From Planctomycetaceae bacterium (GTDB taxonomy: Bacteria; Planctomycetota; Planctomycetia; Planctomycetales; Planctomycetaceae), in contig JAKFUF010000186.1 of NCBI GenBank assembly GCA_021732845.1, forward strand, positions 1-46,086: a stretch of 46,086 nt of DNA, written 5' to 3'. Shown here in pieces: positions 34,399-42,820 of this stretch. Under the pieces are notes generated by a model, which worked only from the letters and a program-made list of their open reading frames with translations, was not told the DNA's origin and searched no databases. The stretch's first letter is position 1. Each line of letters begins with the position of its first letter. Made by a program: the position numbers and the translations under genes.

Positions 34399-35169
34399 CT
34401 ACATCTTCAGCCGCTTGAACAAGGCTTCGGGGATGGTGGTGATGATTGTCAGGATCCCCCGCCAAAACCAGGGGGTGTACAGGATGTTGTGACGGCGATG
34501 AATCGCGCGGTCGATATCGCGGGCCACCTTTTCCGGGGTGGCGACGAGCGGCGACTTGGGGTTGAGCAGGCCGTGCGTCATCGGGGTGTCGACGAAGCCG
34601 GGTTTGATGGTCAGGACATGAACGCCATGATGGAACAGGCGGTTTCGCAACCCCTGCAGCCAGCAACTGAGACCGGCCTTGGCCGCGCCGTACGTGTAGT
34701 TGCTCTGCCGCCCGCGATCTCCCGCCACTGAAGAGATCGCCGCGATCCAGCCTCGGCGGCGGGGTTCCATGTGGTTCGCGGCCAGCGACAGCAGAGCCAC
34801 GGGTGACGTGAAATTGGCGTCCAACACCCTCTTTGCCGCCGTGAGATCCGTCTGCGTGGTGGCCTGCGGCAGCATTGAGCCGTACGCCAGCACCACGCCT
34901 TCCAGTCCTCCTGCCGACTTCTGCACGCAACGCTCGAAGAACGCGGCGTGGCCGTCAAAATCCAGGGCGTCAAACGGCTCGCAGGCGACTTCGATCCCGT
35001 GCCGAATCCGCAGATCCGCCGCCTGCGTTTCAAGTTCCTCGGTCCGCCGCGCCGCCAGGATCAGCCGGTATTTTCGCGCGGCCAGCCGGTGGCACAACGC
35101 CCGCGCGATCCCCGAGTTCGCGCCGAGAATCAGGACGGTGGCGGACGCATTCAAAGTCAAGTTCTCCAC
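34399..35169 (-). CDS. dprE2: DprE2-like short-chain dehydrogenase (polyprenyl-P-arabinose pathway)
   Basis: 256 residues. Classical SDR motifs: ILGANSGIARAL (cofactor binding), catalytic Ser in ISSVAGDRGRQSNY, and Tyr160/Lys164 in YTYGAAKAG. The SSVAG-R-x-R-x-SN-x-YG block and the C-terminal hydrophobic segment RGILTIITTIPEALFKRL are features of DprE2, which reduces polyprenylphospho-2-keto-ribose to polyprenylphospho-arabinose. The gene follows the dprE1-like gene by 59 bp on the same strand, in the same order as in mycobacteria. Without the neighbour this would be called only an SDR; the pairing makes DprE2 the best reading. Confidence 0.82.
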   Translation of the reverse strand: MENLTLNASATVLILGANSGIARALCHRLAARKYRLILAARRTEELETQAADLRIRHGIEVACEPFDALDFDGHAAFFERCVQKSAGGLEGVVLAYGSMLPQATTQTDLTAAKRVLDANFTSPVALLSLAANHMEPRRRGWIAAISSVAGDRGRQSNYTYGAAKAGLSCWLQGLRNRLFHHGVHVLTIKPGFVDTPMTHGLLNPKSPLVATPEKVARDIDRAIHRRHNILYTPWFWRGILTIITTIPEALFKRLKM

Positions 35170-35228
35170 GACGAATTGGCGAGCGGTGTGATCGACTGGC
35201 CCCGTTCACTAACGAGTGGTTGCAGGTC

Positions 35229-36593
35229 TCAATTCCCCCCGAGCCCCAGCACCCGCCGCGCCTGGGACGACATGAATTTTCCCTCGGGGTCGATCCGCTG
35301 CTTCACGGCGAGAAACTCGGGCAGCCGGGGATACATGGCCTTGAAGGTCTCTGTGGACATGCAGGCATCCTTGGCCAGATACAGCCGTCCGCCATGCCTG
35401 AGCACGATGGCATCCAGCTCCTGCAGGAACGGCAGCAGCGAGCGGCCAGTATTGGGAAAGTCGAGCGCCAGCGTGTGGCCCGGGAAGAGGTACGACAGCA
35501 TTCCCTGTCCTGCCGCGCCGCTGCTTTTCAGCACGGCCAGAAACGAAGCCCGGCCGGACCGGGTGATCCGCTCGAGCAGTTCGACGAGGCCCTCACGCGA
35601 GGTCTCGCGGGGAAACAGAGCCTGGTACTGCACGAAGCCCCGCTGGCCATAAATCCGGTTCCAGTGCCGAATGCCGTCGAGGGGATAGAAAAATGTGTCG
35701 TAATCGACAAGTTTCTGACAATCGCCATGCGCCGCGTAATACAGCCCGTTGAACGCGCGGACGCTCCACGAGTTGAGGGCGAGGCTGGGGAAGTTGAACG
35801 GCACGGCCTTGATGCGTTTTTCGGGCAGAACGAGTGGGCTGCGACGAAGGCGCGGGGACAGGTCCGTCGCAGCCACATCCCGGCCCAGCATGAGGACCGA
35901 TCGTCCCAGCGATGCACCGCGAGCCACACAGTCGATCCAGGCGACCGAATAGCGATAGGTGGAGTCGGTCGCCGCGAACTGCTCCAGAGTCTGATCGAGG
36001 GAGCCCGTTCGGCGATAGGTCACGTCATAGTACGCCGACTCGACACGCAGAAGTTGGATCTCTGCCGAGAGAATCACCCCGGTCAGCCCCATGCCGCCGA
36101 CCGTCGCCCAAAAGATCTCGCTGTCCTGCGTGGGTGAACAGATTCTTACGCTGCCGTCGGCCGTAAGGAGCTTCAGGCTCAGCACGAACTGACCGAAGGA
36201 TCCATCGACATGATGGTTCTTGCCATGCACGTCGGCCGCAATCGCTCCCCCCACGGTGACGAACTTCGTGCCCGGCGTCGTGGGCAGAAACCAGCCTCTG
36301 GGGAGCAGATGCTGGATGATCTCGGCAAAGGAGACGCCCGCTTCGCACTCCAGGATCCCAGTTTGCGGGTCGAACTCGAGAAAGTGGTTGAGCCCCGTGG
36401 AACTGAGCACTCCGCTGTCACGGTTCAGGGCCGAATCGCCGTAGGCCCGCCCGAGGCCACGGGCGATGTAATCCCGCTGGCCACCCTGGGTCAGGGCCGC
36501 CCCCAGGTTGGCAACGCTGTCGGGACGGGCGACCGCGCAGGGAAGCACCGGGCAGTTCCCCCATCCGCCGAGATTCTGCCGGACAAATGTCAT
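35229..36593 (-). CDS. dprE1: DprE1-like FAD oxidoreductase (polyprenylphosphoryl-ribose 2'-oxidase)
   Basis: 454 residues from ATG 36593; GTG at 36674 would add 27. Clear DprE1 match: IARGLGRAYGDSALN, PGTKFVTVGGAIAADVHGKN, HHVDGSFGQFV, FWATVGGMGLTGVI, and the C-terminal block AKDACMSTETFKAMYPRL with the essential Lys408 (K418 in M. tuberculosis). It is a VAO-type FAD enzyme that oxidises the 2'-OH of polyprenylphosphoryl-ribose, the first half of the epimerisation completed by DprE2. The residue aligned with the mycobacterial inhibitor-target Cys387 is Ala376 (LALDFP versus ICVDFP). No signal peptide. It starts opposite the HAD-UbiA gene, sharing a 390-bp divergent region. Confidence 0.9.
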   Translation of the reverse strand: MTFVRQNLGGWGNCPVLPCAVARPDSVANLGAALTQGGQRDYIARGLGRAYGDSALNRDSGVLSSTGLNHFLEFDPQTGILECEAGVSFAEIIQHLLPRGWFLPTTPGTKFVTVGGAIAADVHGKNHHVDGSFGQFVLSLKLLTADGSVRICSPTQDSEIFWATVGGMGLTGVILSAEIQLLRVESAYYDVTYRRTGSLDQTLEQFAATDSTYRYSVAWIDCVARGASLGRSVLMLGRDVAATDLSPRLRRSPLVLPEKRIKAVPFNFPSLALNSWSVRAFNGLYYAAHGDCQKLVDYDTFFYPLDGIRHWNRIYGQRGFVQYQALFPRETSREGLVELLERITRSGRASFLAVLKSSGAAGQGMLSYLFPGHTLALDFPNTGRSLLPFLQELDAIVLRHGGRLYLAKDACMSTETFKAMYPRLPEFLAVKQRIDPEGKFMSSQARRVLGLGGN

Positions 36594-36983
36594 CTGCGAC
36601 CCGTCGCCGAATGTGTCAGTTGGAACAGGGGCAATCACACTGCCCGGCCCGCCTGTTATCGACTCGCGCCGCACTGGTGAATCAAGTTCGCCAACAAGTT
36701 GACGATGATGCCCATTGTGCCGCCGAGTGCTGCGGACACAACTCGGCAGGACTCAACGGCTGTTCCGTTGCATTCGGCACAATCGCCGCGGACACGGTTC
36801 GATCGTGCGGCATCTCGCGACTCTGCCAGAATTGCCGACGGTGCTCGTTGCAGTGAGTTGTGGCGAATCGTCACGCGCAAAGTTTCAGGGCCAAGGGAGC
36901 AGGCGGCGACGGACCGGTATTCGTCCCCCATTGTTGAAAGGCGGATGCCATGGGCATTCGATTTGGCCTGCTTGAGGTTATTT
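36594..36983. other. Divergent region between dprE1 and HAD-UbiA genes
   Basis: It holds the leaders of both arms of the putative arabinose cluster. No convincing gene or consensus promoter was seen. The good ribosome site GAGG at 36974-36977 sets the HAD-UbiA start at 36984. Confidence 0.45.
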
Positions 36984-38480
36984 ATGGCGACGATTGAACT
37001 GCAATCCCAGACGGCTGGCACCCCTGCGCTCACGCGGGAAGCCAGCGCGGACGTCGTGTTTGTGGACCTGGATGGAACACTGATCAAAACCGACCTGCTG
37101 TGGGAAAGCTGCCTGCTGGCACTGAAGCAGTGCCCAACCGCCGTTCCGCGGCTGGCCGTGACGTTGCTGCGAGGAAAGGCCGCGTTCAAGCAGGCTCTGG
37201 CGGCACTTGTCACACCCGATGCCTCGCTCCTGCCGTACAACGCTCAAGTGGTCGAAGAATTGCGGCGTGAGCGCCGGCCGGTTGTGTTGGCGACGGCCAG
37301 CCCGGGAGTCTGGGCTGAGGCTGTTTCGGCCCATCTCGGGATCTTCGCGGATGTGCTGGGATCGGAAGGCACGCAGAACCTGAAAGGCACGGAAAAACTG
37401 CAGGCGATGCAGGCCTGGTGCGAGCGGCATGGCCAGACGGGGTTCGCCTACTACGGCGATTCCAAGGCCGACCTGCCGATCTGGGCCGCGAGCCACGAGG
37501 CGGTGGCTGTCGGGCCGAGCGCCACGGTGCGGCGCGGGCTCAAAGCGCAGGCTAAGTCCCCGCGGATCATTGAACCCGAGCGGGGACGGCGGTTTCCCCT
37601 GCTCAAGGTCCTGCGGCCCCATCAGTGGGCCAAGAACGTGCTCCTGCTGGTTCCGCTGATCCTCGCGCACGCCTACCAGTGGCCCACGCTGCTGTCCGGA
37701 CTGCTGGCGTTCGCCGCCTTCAGCCTGTGCGCTTCGGCGGTGTATGTCCTCAACGACCTGCTCGACGTCGAGGCCGACCGTCGGCATCCCAAGAAGTGCC
37801 GGCGGCCGTTCGCGGCCGGCACCTTGCCAATTCTCTGGGGGCCGCCGCTGGCGGCGGGGCTCACGCTGGTCGGCATCGGCCTTTCACTGTGGCTGCCGCC
37901 TGTGTTCACGGCGACGCTCGTCGGTTACATGATCCTGACCAGCCTGTACTCCTTCTGGCTGAAGCGCAAGTTGATCATTGATGTGCTGATGCTGGCCGGG
38001 TTGTACACGTTGCGGATCATTGCCGGCGGGCAGGCCACCGGCACCGAAGTCTCAGAATGGCTGATGGCGTTCTCCGTATTTCTCTTCACGTCGCTGGCCT
38101 TCGCCAAGCGGCACGCCGAACTCGGGAGGCTCGCGTCCGAAGGGCACACACGCCCCAATGGCCGGGGCTACATGGTCGAGGATCTCGGCCTGATCGAAAG
38201 CATCGGCCCGGCCAGTGGGTACATCGCCGTGCTGGTGATGGCGCTCTATATCAACAGTGACCGCATGAAGCACATCTATGCGAACCCCTGGGCGCTCTGG
38301 ATGATCTGCCCGCTGCTGATGTACTGGATCACGCGGCTGTGGTTTGTCACCCGCCGCGGCAAGCTCTCTGAAGACCCCGTGATCTATGCCATCCGTGACC
38401 GGACCAGCCAGTTGACCGGCGTCGCCGTGGTGCTGCTGGCCTGTCTCGCCTCGGTGCCGTTTAAGACGTGGTTCGTGTAA
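36984..38480 (+). CDS. HAD phosphatase - UbiA prenyltransferase fusion (DPPR synthase-like)
   Basis: 498 residues from ATG 36984 (GAGG six bases upstream). Residues 22-200 form a HAD domain: DLDGTLI with Asp28/Asp30, ATASPGVWAEA and GDSKAD with Asp159/Asp163. Residues 205-498 form a UbiA membrane prenyltransferase: LRPHQWAKNVLL, NDLLDVEADRRHP (Asp258, Asp261, Asp265 region) followed by KKCRRPFAAG, a second loop YSFWLKRKLIIDVLMLAG, and ~8 helices. The NDxxDxEADRxHPxKxxRPxAAG form is that of 5-phosphoribosyl-1-pyrophosphate:decaprenyl-phosphate transferases (mycobacterial Rv3806c), the step before DprE1. The HAD part may remove the 5-phosphate, a job done by a separate enzyme in mycobacteria. 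Integral membrane. Confidence 0.88.
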   Translation: MATIELQSQTAGTPALTREASADVVFVDLDGTLIKTDLLWESCLLALKQCPTAVPRLAVTLLRGKAAFKQALAALVTPDASLLPYNAQVVEELRRERRPVVLATASPGVWAEAVSAHLGIFADVLGSEGTQNLKGTEKLQAMQAWCERHGQTGFAYYGDSKADLPIWAASHEAVAVGPSATVRRGLKAQAKSPRIIEPERGRRFPLLKVLRPHQWAKNVLLLVPLILAHAYQWPTLLSGLLAFAAFSLCASAVYVLNDLLDVEADRRHPKKCRRPFAAGTLPILWGPPLAAGLTLVGIGLSLWLPPVFTATLVGYMILTSLYSFWLKRKLIIDVLMLAGLYTLRIIAGGQATGTEVSEWLMAFSVFLFTSLAFAKRHAELGRLASEGHTRPNGRGYMVEDLGLIESIGPASGYIAVLVMALYINSDRMKHIYANPWALWMICPLLMYWITRLWFVTRRGKLSEDPVIYAIRDRTSQLTGVAVVLLACLASVPFKTWFV

Positions 38481-38677
38481 GCCCAATGCCGTCCGATTAG
38501 CTCAGAACTAATCTCTGCGAATTGGTTTCTTCACATGTTGACCTCTTTTGACAGACACCTGGCCTCTGAAATTTGAAATTGCGTCAAAGTCAGCCAATCG
38601 ACTTTTGTCGGCCACGTCAGACTTGAGATGAGTTCACCCGTTGATAATCGCCCTTCGATCATTGGTTCCTTCTCCCC

Positions 38678-40165
38678 ATGTCCACCTCACTCAGCACAGC
38701 GCAGCCTCTCACCCGGGCGTCATCCGCCGAGGTCCGCTTCTGGCTGGATCTGCTGACGATTGGCGGGTTCGGTCTCGCCCTGCGCCTGCTGGTTGCGGTG
38801 GTGTGGCTCGGTTCGCTGCCGATGCATGGCGACGCGGCGGATTACTTCTCGGAGGCGGTGGCCCTGCATCAGGGCACGCGGCAAGCCGTGGCTTACTATT
38901 GGCCGCCCGGCACGACTTATCTGCTCGCGGCCTTGTTCAAGGTCACCGGTCCCAGTGAGACCGCCGCACGAGTGCTGATGGCGGTGCTGGGCAGTCTGCA
39001 GATCCTGGTCATTGGCTGGCTGGGGCGCGAATTGACGGGACACCTCCGCACGGGGCGGGTGGCCGCATGGATCGCCGCGTTCTACCCGCCCGCGGTGCTG
39101 TTCACCTGGCAGTGTGGCTCACAACACCTGAGCGCCTTTTGCCTCGCCATGGTCGCCCTCTATGGCCTGCGAACCTGGCGCTTCCCATCGTTCAAAAACG
39201 TGATGCTCCTCGGCCTGACACTGGGCCTGGGCTGCCTGGCCCGGCCCTCCATGCTCAGCATCGTGGCGGCAGGGCCGCTGCTGGCAGCCTGGCTCTGGTT
39301 CATGTGGTCCAGCGTTCCCCACGAACCGGAATACGGCACCGGCCCCGTACCACAACGACCGAAATTGTGGGTGGCAGCGGGCGCGTGGGTTGCCGCGCTG
39401 ACCGTTGCCGCACTCTGCCTGGCTCCCACCGCCCTGTACAACGCCCGCAATGGCGGCGGCTGGACCCTCTCGACCAACAACGAACGCAATTTCTTCATTG
39501 GAAACAATCCGCATACGCCCTGGTACAAAACCGGGCACATGGCTCAGCGCGCACTCAGCGACCTCAGTCCAGACGCTCAAGCCTATCTCAAGGCAGCCTA
39601 CGCCGCGCCCAACCGGCGGGCGCAGATGTCCCACCTTGCCTGGGAGCACATTCGCCAGGAACCGGCGTTGTTTGTTCTCCGCACGGTCAACCGCGCCCGG
39701 GCCTTCTGGGGGTTTGACTACATCGCCTCGCGGACCTACCAGGATAGTCTCAAGTCCGCCGGGGAACCGTCAGGTCTGTCGACCAAAGCCAAGGTCGGCG
39801 GCATGCTCTTGCTGGAAGCTGGTGGCTACCTGGCGGTCATGCTCCTCGCGACGGCTGGACTGCTGGCGGGCTGGAGTCAGCAACGGACGGCAATCCGGTG
39901 GTGGCTGCTGGGTCTGACCACGCTCTATGCCGCCCCCTACGGGCTGGCCTTTGCCGCCGGCACCTATCATTTTCCCGTGATCGGACTGTTGATCCCCTTC
40001 GCCGCCATCGGCTGGACCGTGTTAGACAATGGCGATGGCCCGCAGGCCTTCCTGGCCCGTGTCCGGCAAACATTCTGGCAGCACCGCGCCACATTCTGCG
40101 CCACGTGTCTGCTGCTGGTGGTCCAGGCCGAGTACCTGTATTTCGCGGTGCGGTACGCGGATTGA
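38678..40165 (+). CDS. GT-C family (GT39/ArnT-like) membrane glycosyltransferase
   Basis: 495 residues with ~10-11 membrane helices. The first periplasmic loop carries an acidic motif, GDAADYFSEA, typical of GT-C enzymes that use lipid-phosphate sugars (GT39/GT83-like). WPPGTTYLLAALF, GRVAAWIAAFYPPAVLF and LARPSMLSIVAAG are family landmarks. The large soluble loop near residues 265-345 (NNERNFFIGNNPHTPWY...) precedes the last helices. Such enzymes transfer a sugar from polyprenyl-phosphate to protein, lipid or glycan on the outer face. Directly downstream of the HAD-UbiA gene (197-bp gap), so it is a good candidate to use the arabinose donor. The acceptor is unknown. Confidence 0.85.
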   Translation: MSTSLSTAQPLTRASSAEVRFWLDLLTIGGFGLALRLLVAVVWLGSLPMHGDAADYFSEAVALHQGTRQAVAYYWPPGTTYLLAALFKVTGPSETAARVLMAVLGSLQILVIGWLGRELTGHLRTGRVAAWIAAFYPPAVLFTWQCGSQHLSAFCLAMVALYGLRTWRFPSFKNVMLLGLTLGLGCLARPSMLSIVAAGPLLAAWLWFMWSSVPHEPEYGTGPVPQRPKLWVAAGAWVAALTVAALCLAPTALYNARNGGGWTLSTNNERNFFIGNNPHTPWYKTGHMAQRALSDLSPDAQAYLKAAYAAPNRRAQMSHLAWEHIRQEPALFVLRTVNRARAFWGFDYIASRTYQDSLKSAGEPSGLSTKAKVGGMLLLEAGGYLAVMLLATAGLLAGWSQQRTAIRWWLLGLTTLYAAPYGLAFAAGTYHFPVIGLLIPFAAIGWTVLDNGDGPQAFLARVRQTFWQHRATFCATCLLLVVQAEYLYFAVRYAD

Positions 40166-40175
40166 TTACTGAAAA

Positions 40176-40376
40176 TCATTCGCCGTCATTGCGATCGTGC
40201 TGAAGCGCGGTTGGCTTTTTGGCGTCAGAAGCCTCGTCAGAGAATGTGCGGTTCGGACGTCCAATGCGACTCGAGGCCATTTGCGGCGTGATACGCACTC
40301 CAGTGCTGCTGAACGCCTGGATGGGTGGGTCCTCGTAGACGGTGTCGGCACCAGGTTCAGATTTTTGCTCGTTCAT
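40176..40376 (-). CDS. Small hypothetical protein (66 aa)
   Basis: Starts at ATG 40376, with a near-perfect ribosome site AAGGAGG five bases before, the best in the window, which picks this start over longer options. The 66 residues are hydrophilic with no membrane helix: MNEQKSEPGADTVYEDPPIQ, then FSSTGVRITPQMASSRIGRP and a basic/acidic tail. No family recognised. It converges with the GT-C gene (10-bp gap) and follows gcvT on the same strand (61 bp), so it may be co-transcribed with gcvT. Confidence 0.6.
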   Translation of the reverse strand: MNEQKSEPGADTVYEDPPIQAFSSTGVRITPQMASSRIGRPNRTFSDEASDAKKPTALQHDRNDGE

Positions 40377-40437
40377 GTTGCCTCCTTTTCCATCTTGGTA
40401 AAGGCGAAGTTGGGTGACCAGCGGAGGCAGTCTCAAA

Positions 40438-41535
40438 CTACTTCACCGCCCGCTGATAAAACGGCAGCTTCACAACTGTAGCTGCCACACGTTGCCCACG
40501 AATATCCACGTCGACAGTCGAGCCAACGCTCGACTGAACCGGGTTTACGTACGCCATCGAGATCGACTTCTCGAGGGTCGGCGAGAATGTACCCGAGGTG
40601 ACGTTTCCCACCTGTTGATCACCCGCGAAGACCAGGGAGCCTTCGCGGGCGATGCGTTTGCCGGTCAGTTCGAGGCCCACGCGCACCGGGCGGTTGGGTG
40701 TGGCCTTGATCGCTTCCAAGGCGGCACGGCCGATGAAGTCGGGCTTCTTTAATTTGACGGCGAAGCCCAGGCCGGCGGTCAGGGGGTCGACGTTTTCATT
40801 CAGTTCGTGGCCGTACAGCGGCATCGCGGCTTCCAGGCGGAGGGTATCGCGGCAGCCGAGGCCCGCGGGTAGGACGCCAGCACTCGCTCCGGCGGCGAGC
40901 AGTGTTTCCCAGAGTTTGAGACCTTGGTCGGCTTCGACGATGACTTCGTAGCCGTCTTCACCCGTGTACCCCGTGCGGCTCACGAGGGCGGGTTGACCGA
41001 GGACACTGGCAGGGGCACCGAAGTAGTAGCCCATTGGCTCCAGCGGGATGTCGGTCAGCGGCTGCAGCAGGCTGAGGGACAAGGGACCTTGGAGGGCCAG
41101 CATGAAGTGCGACTCGGTGCAGTCCTGCACCTGGCAGTCGAAGCTGGCTTGATTCTGGGCGATCCAGTCGAGAATCTTGAGACGGTTGGAGGCGTTCACC
41201 ACCAGCAGGTGCGTCTCCGGGAAGCGGTAGACCAACACGTCGTCCAGCACGCCGCCATTTTCCTGGCAGACGAGGGCGTACCGCACCTGCCCCATCTTCA
41301 GGCTGGCGACTTCATTGGTCAGCAGATGGTCGAGGAACCGCACGGCGTCGGGGCCGTTGAACTTCAGCCGCCCCATGTGCGCGATGTCGAACAGCCCCGC
41401 CGCCTGCCGCACGGCCCGGTGTTCGGCGACAATGGAACTGTACTGCACCGGCATCTCCCAGCCGGCAAAATCGACCATCCGCCCCCCATGTGCGGTGTGC
41501 CACGGGTGACAGGCGGTGCGAAGCAGGGTATTCAT
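40438..41535 (-). CDS. gcvT: Aminomethyltransferase, glycine cleavage T protein
   Basis: 365 residues from ATG 41535 (MNTLLRTACHPWHTAHGGRM), the usual family length; longer upstream starts are not family-like. It transfers the methylene unit of aminomethyl-GcvH to tetrahydrofolate, releasing ammonia, in the cytosol. Landmarks: MVDFAGWEMPVQYSS, FDIAHMGRLKFNGPDA, VYRFPETHLLVVNASN, the conserved SRTGYTGEDGYE, LGCRDTLRLEAAMPLYGHEL (with the catalytic-region Arg and acidic residues) and GNVTSGTFSPTLEKSISMAY. gcvH and gcvP are not in this window. No glycine riboswitch was seen in the 139 bp upstream. Confidence 0.96.
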   Translation of the reverse strand: MNTLLRTACHPWHTAHGGRMVDFAGWEMPVQYSSIVAEHRAVRQAAGLFDIAHMGRLKFNGPDAVRFLDHLLTNEVASLKMGQVRYALVCQENGGVLDDVLVYRFPETHLLVVNASNRLKILDWIAQNQASFDCQVQDCTESHFMLALQGPLSLSLLQPLTDIPLEPMGYYFGAPASVLGQPALVSRTGYTGEDGYEVIVEADQGLKLWETLLAAGASAGVLPAGLGCRDTLRLEAAMPLYGHELNENVDPLTAGLGFAVKLKKPDFIGRAALEAIKATPNRPVRVGLELTGKRIAREGSLVFAGDQQVGNVTSGTFSPTLEKSISMAYVNPVQSSVGSTVDVDIRGQRVAATVVKLPFYQRAVK

Positions 41536-41674
41536 CAAGGATTCCTTCAGAGCCGTGTACCGACGATCATTCACGCAAACACTCGAACGCCCCGCATCAT
41601 AACAGCTTGACCGCGAATCACCGGTCTCCCGCGTCGCTTCGCCGCCTCCGCCCGCCAAATTTCTTCTGAACTCC

Positions 41675-42739
41675 ATGTCGACTGTCAGCATTTACGATTC
41701 ACCGGGGCTGGACCAGTTGCGGCGGTCCTTGAAGGCCGACCCGCTGTGCGTCCGGAGAATGCGCAACGGACTGTTGAAACAGGGACTCCCTGACGAGACG
41801 GCACTGGCGGCGTTCCCAGCACCAGACCAGGTGTCCTTGCACACCCTCGAATTGTTCCAGCGGCACGATTCCACGCTGGACGGAGCCACGAAGCTGCTGT
41901 TCCGGACGGCCGATGCCCTGCTGATTGAGTCGGTCATTCTGCGGATTGCCAGCGGCCGGACCACGCTGTGCATTTCCAGTCAGGTCGGCTGCGCCGTGGC
42001 TTGTGAATTCTGTGCCACGGGCAAGATGGGGCTCAGACGCAATCTGTCCAGCGGCGAGATGCTCGACCAGGTTCTCCAGTCAATCCAGTTACTGGCTGGC
42101 GAAGGGCGGCGGTTGCGAAATATCGTGTTCATGGGGATGGGTGAGCCACTGCACAATGAAGAGCAGCTTTGCGCCACGCTGGACGCGCTCACGTTACCAG
42201 AGTTGTTTCACTTCGCCTCCACGCGGATTCTGGTGTCGACGGTGGGGGTGCCGGACGCAATGCTTCGCCTGGCCGGGCGCTACCCTACAATGCGCGTGGC
42301 TCTCAGCCTGCACAGCGTCGATGAGAATGTCCGACAGAGGTTGATTCCCCTCGCGTGGAAGTATCCGCTGGAACAGCTCCGTTGCACGCTGGAGGAACTC
42401 AACCGCCGCTCCAACGCAGCAGTGATGATCGAATATCTGCTGCTCGCCGGTGTCAACGATTCTCTCACCAACGCCCGCCAGCTCATCGAGTGGCTCAGCG
42501 GCCTGAATGTCCACGTAAACCTGATCCCCTACAACTCGATTGAAGAGGCTGCGGGTTTGGCAGGCAGCGACGAACCAGCCCGCACGCTCTTCGCCGCGAC
42601 ACTGAAAGCCGCCGGCCTGAAGACCACGCTGCGATATTCGCTCGGCAGTGACATTGCGGCCGCCTGCGGACAACTGGTCCGCCACGAAAACCGCCGCCAC
42701 CACCAAGCCAGGCGATCAACATCAACCGAGGTGTGTTGA
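41675..42739 (+). CDS. rlmN: RlmN/Cfr-family radical SAM rRNA methyltransferase
   Basis: 354 residues. Radical SAM cluster motif CAVACEFC (Cys106/110/113) within SSQVGCAVACEFCATG, preceded by the family TLCISS block; GMGEPLHNEE and the catalytic C-terminal Cys331 in AAACGQL complete the set. The family adds methyl to A2503 of 23S rRNA (C2 for RlmN; C8 for Cfr) and RlmN also modifies some tRNAs. The sequence alone fits housekeeping RlmN better, with the AACGQL ending; Cfr-like specificity cannot be excluded. It is divergent from gcvT. Confidence 0.9.
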   Translation: MSTVSIYDSPGLDQLRRSLKADPLCVRRMRNGLLKQGLPDETALAAFPAPDQVSLHTLELFQRHDSTLDGATKLLFRTADALLIESVILRIASGRTTLCISSQVGCAVACEFCATGKMGLRRNLSSGEMLDQVLQSIQLLAGEGRRLRNIVFMGMGEPLHNEEQLCATLDALTLPELFHFASTRILVSTVGVPDAMLRLAGRYPTMRVALSLHSVDENVRQRLIPLAWKYPLEQLRCTLEELNRRSNAAVMIEYLLLAGVNDSLTNARQLIEWLSGLNVHVNLIPYNSIEEAAGLAGSDEPARTLFAATLKAAGLKTTLRYSLGSDIAAACGQLVRHENRRHHQARRSTSTEVC

Positions 42740-42741
42740 AA

Positions 42742-42750
42742 CCCACGCTA
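42742..42750 (-). repeat. Half copy of the palindromic repeat
   Basis: CCCACGCTA just after the rlmN stop equals the 3' half of the repeat at 25127-25146, without the other stem arm. Placed in the convergent space between rlmN and the XdhC-family gene. Confidence 0.4.
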
Positions 42751-42820
42751 CGATTGTGTGGACTCCTCAATCCAAGCCGGGCGCAAGATCGAAAACGGAC
42801 TCACATCCATCGGCGTGGCG

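Noticed and set aside
34875-36137. Long plus-strand open frame (420 codons)
   Set aside because: Runs across two real minus-strand genes (DprE1/DprE2-like) and has no family features.
38495-38513. Terminator after the HAD-UbiA gene (GATTAG/CTAATC hairpin)
   Set aside because: The stem is only six weak pairs and there is no T run, so it may not separate this gene from the GT-C gene.
41536-41674. Glycine riboswitch upstream of gcvT
   Set aside because: The conserved GGAGAG and ACCGCCGAAGG-type pieces are not visible in the leader.
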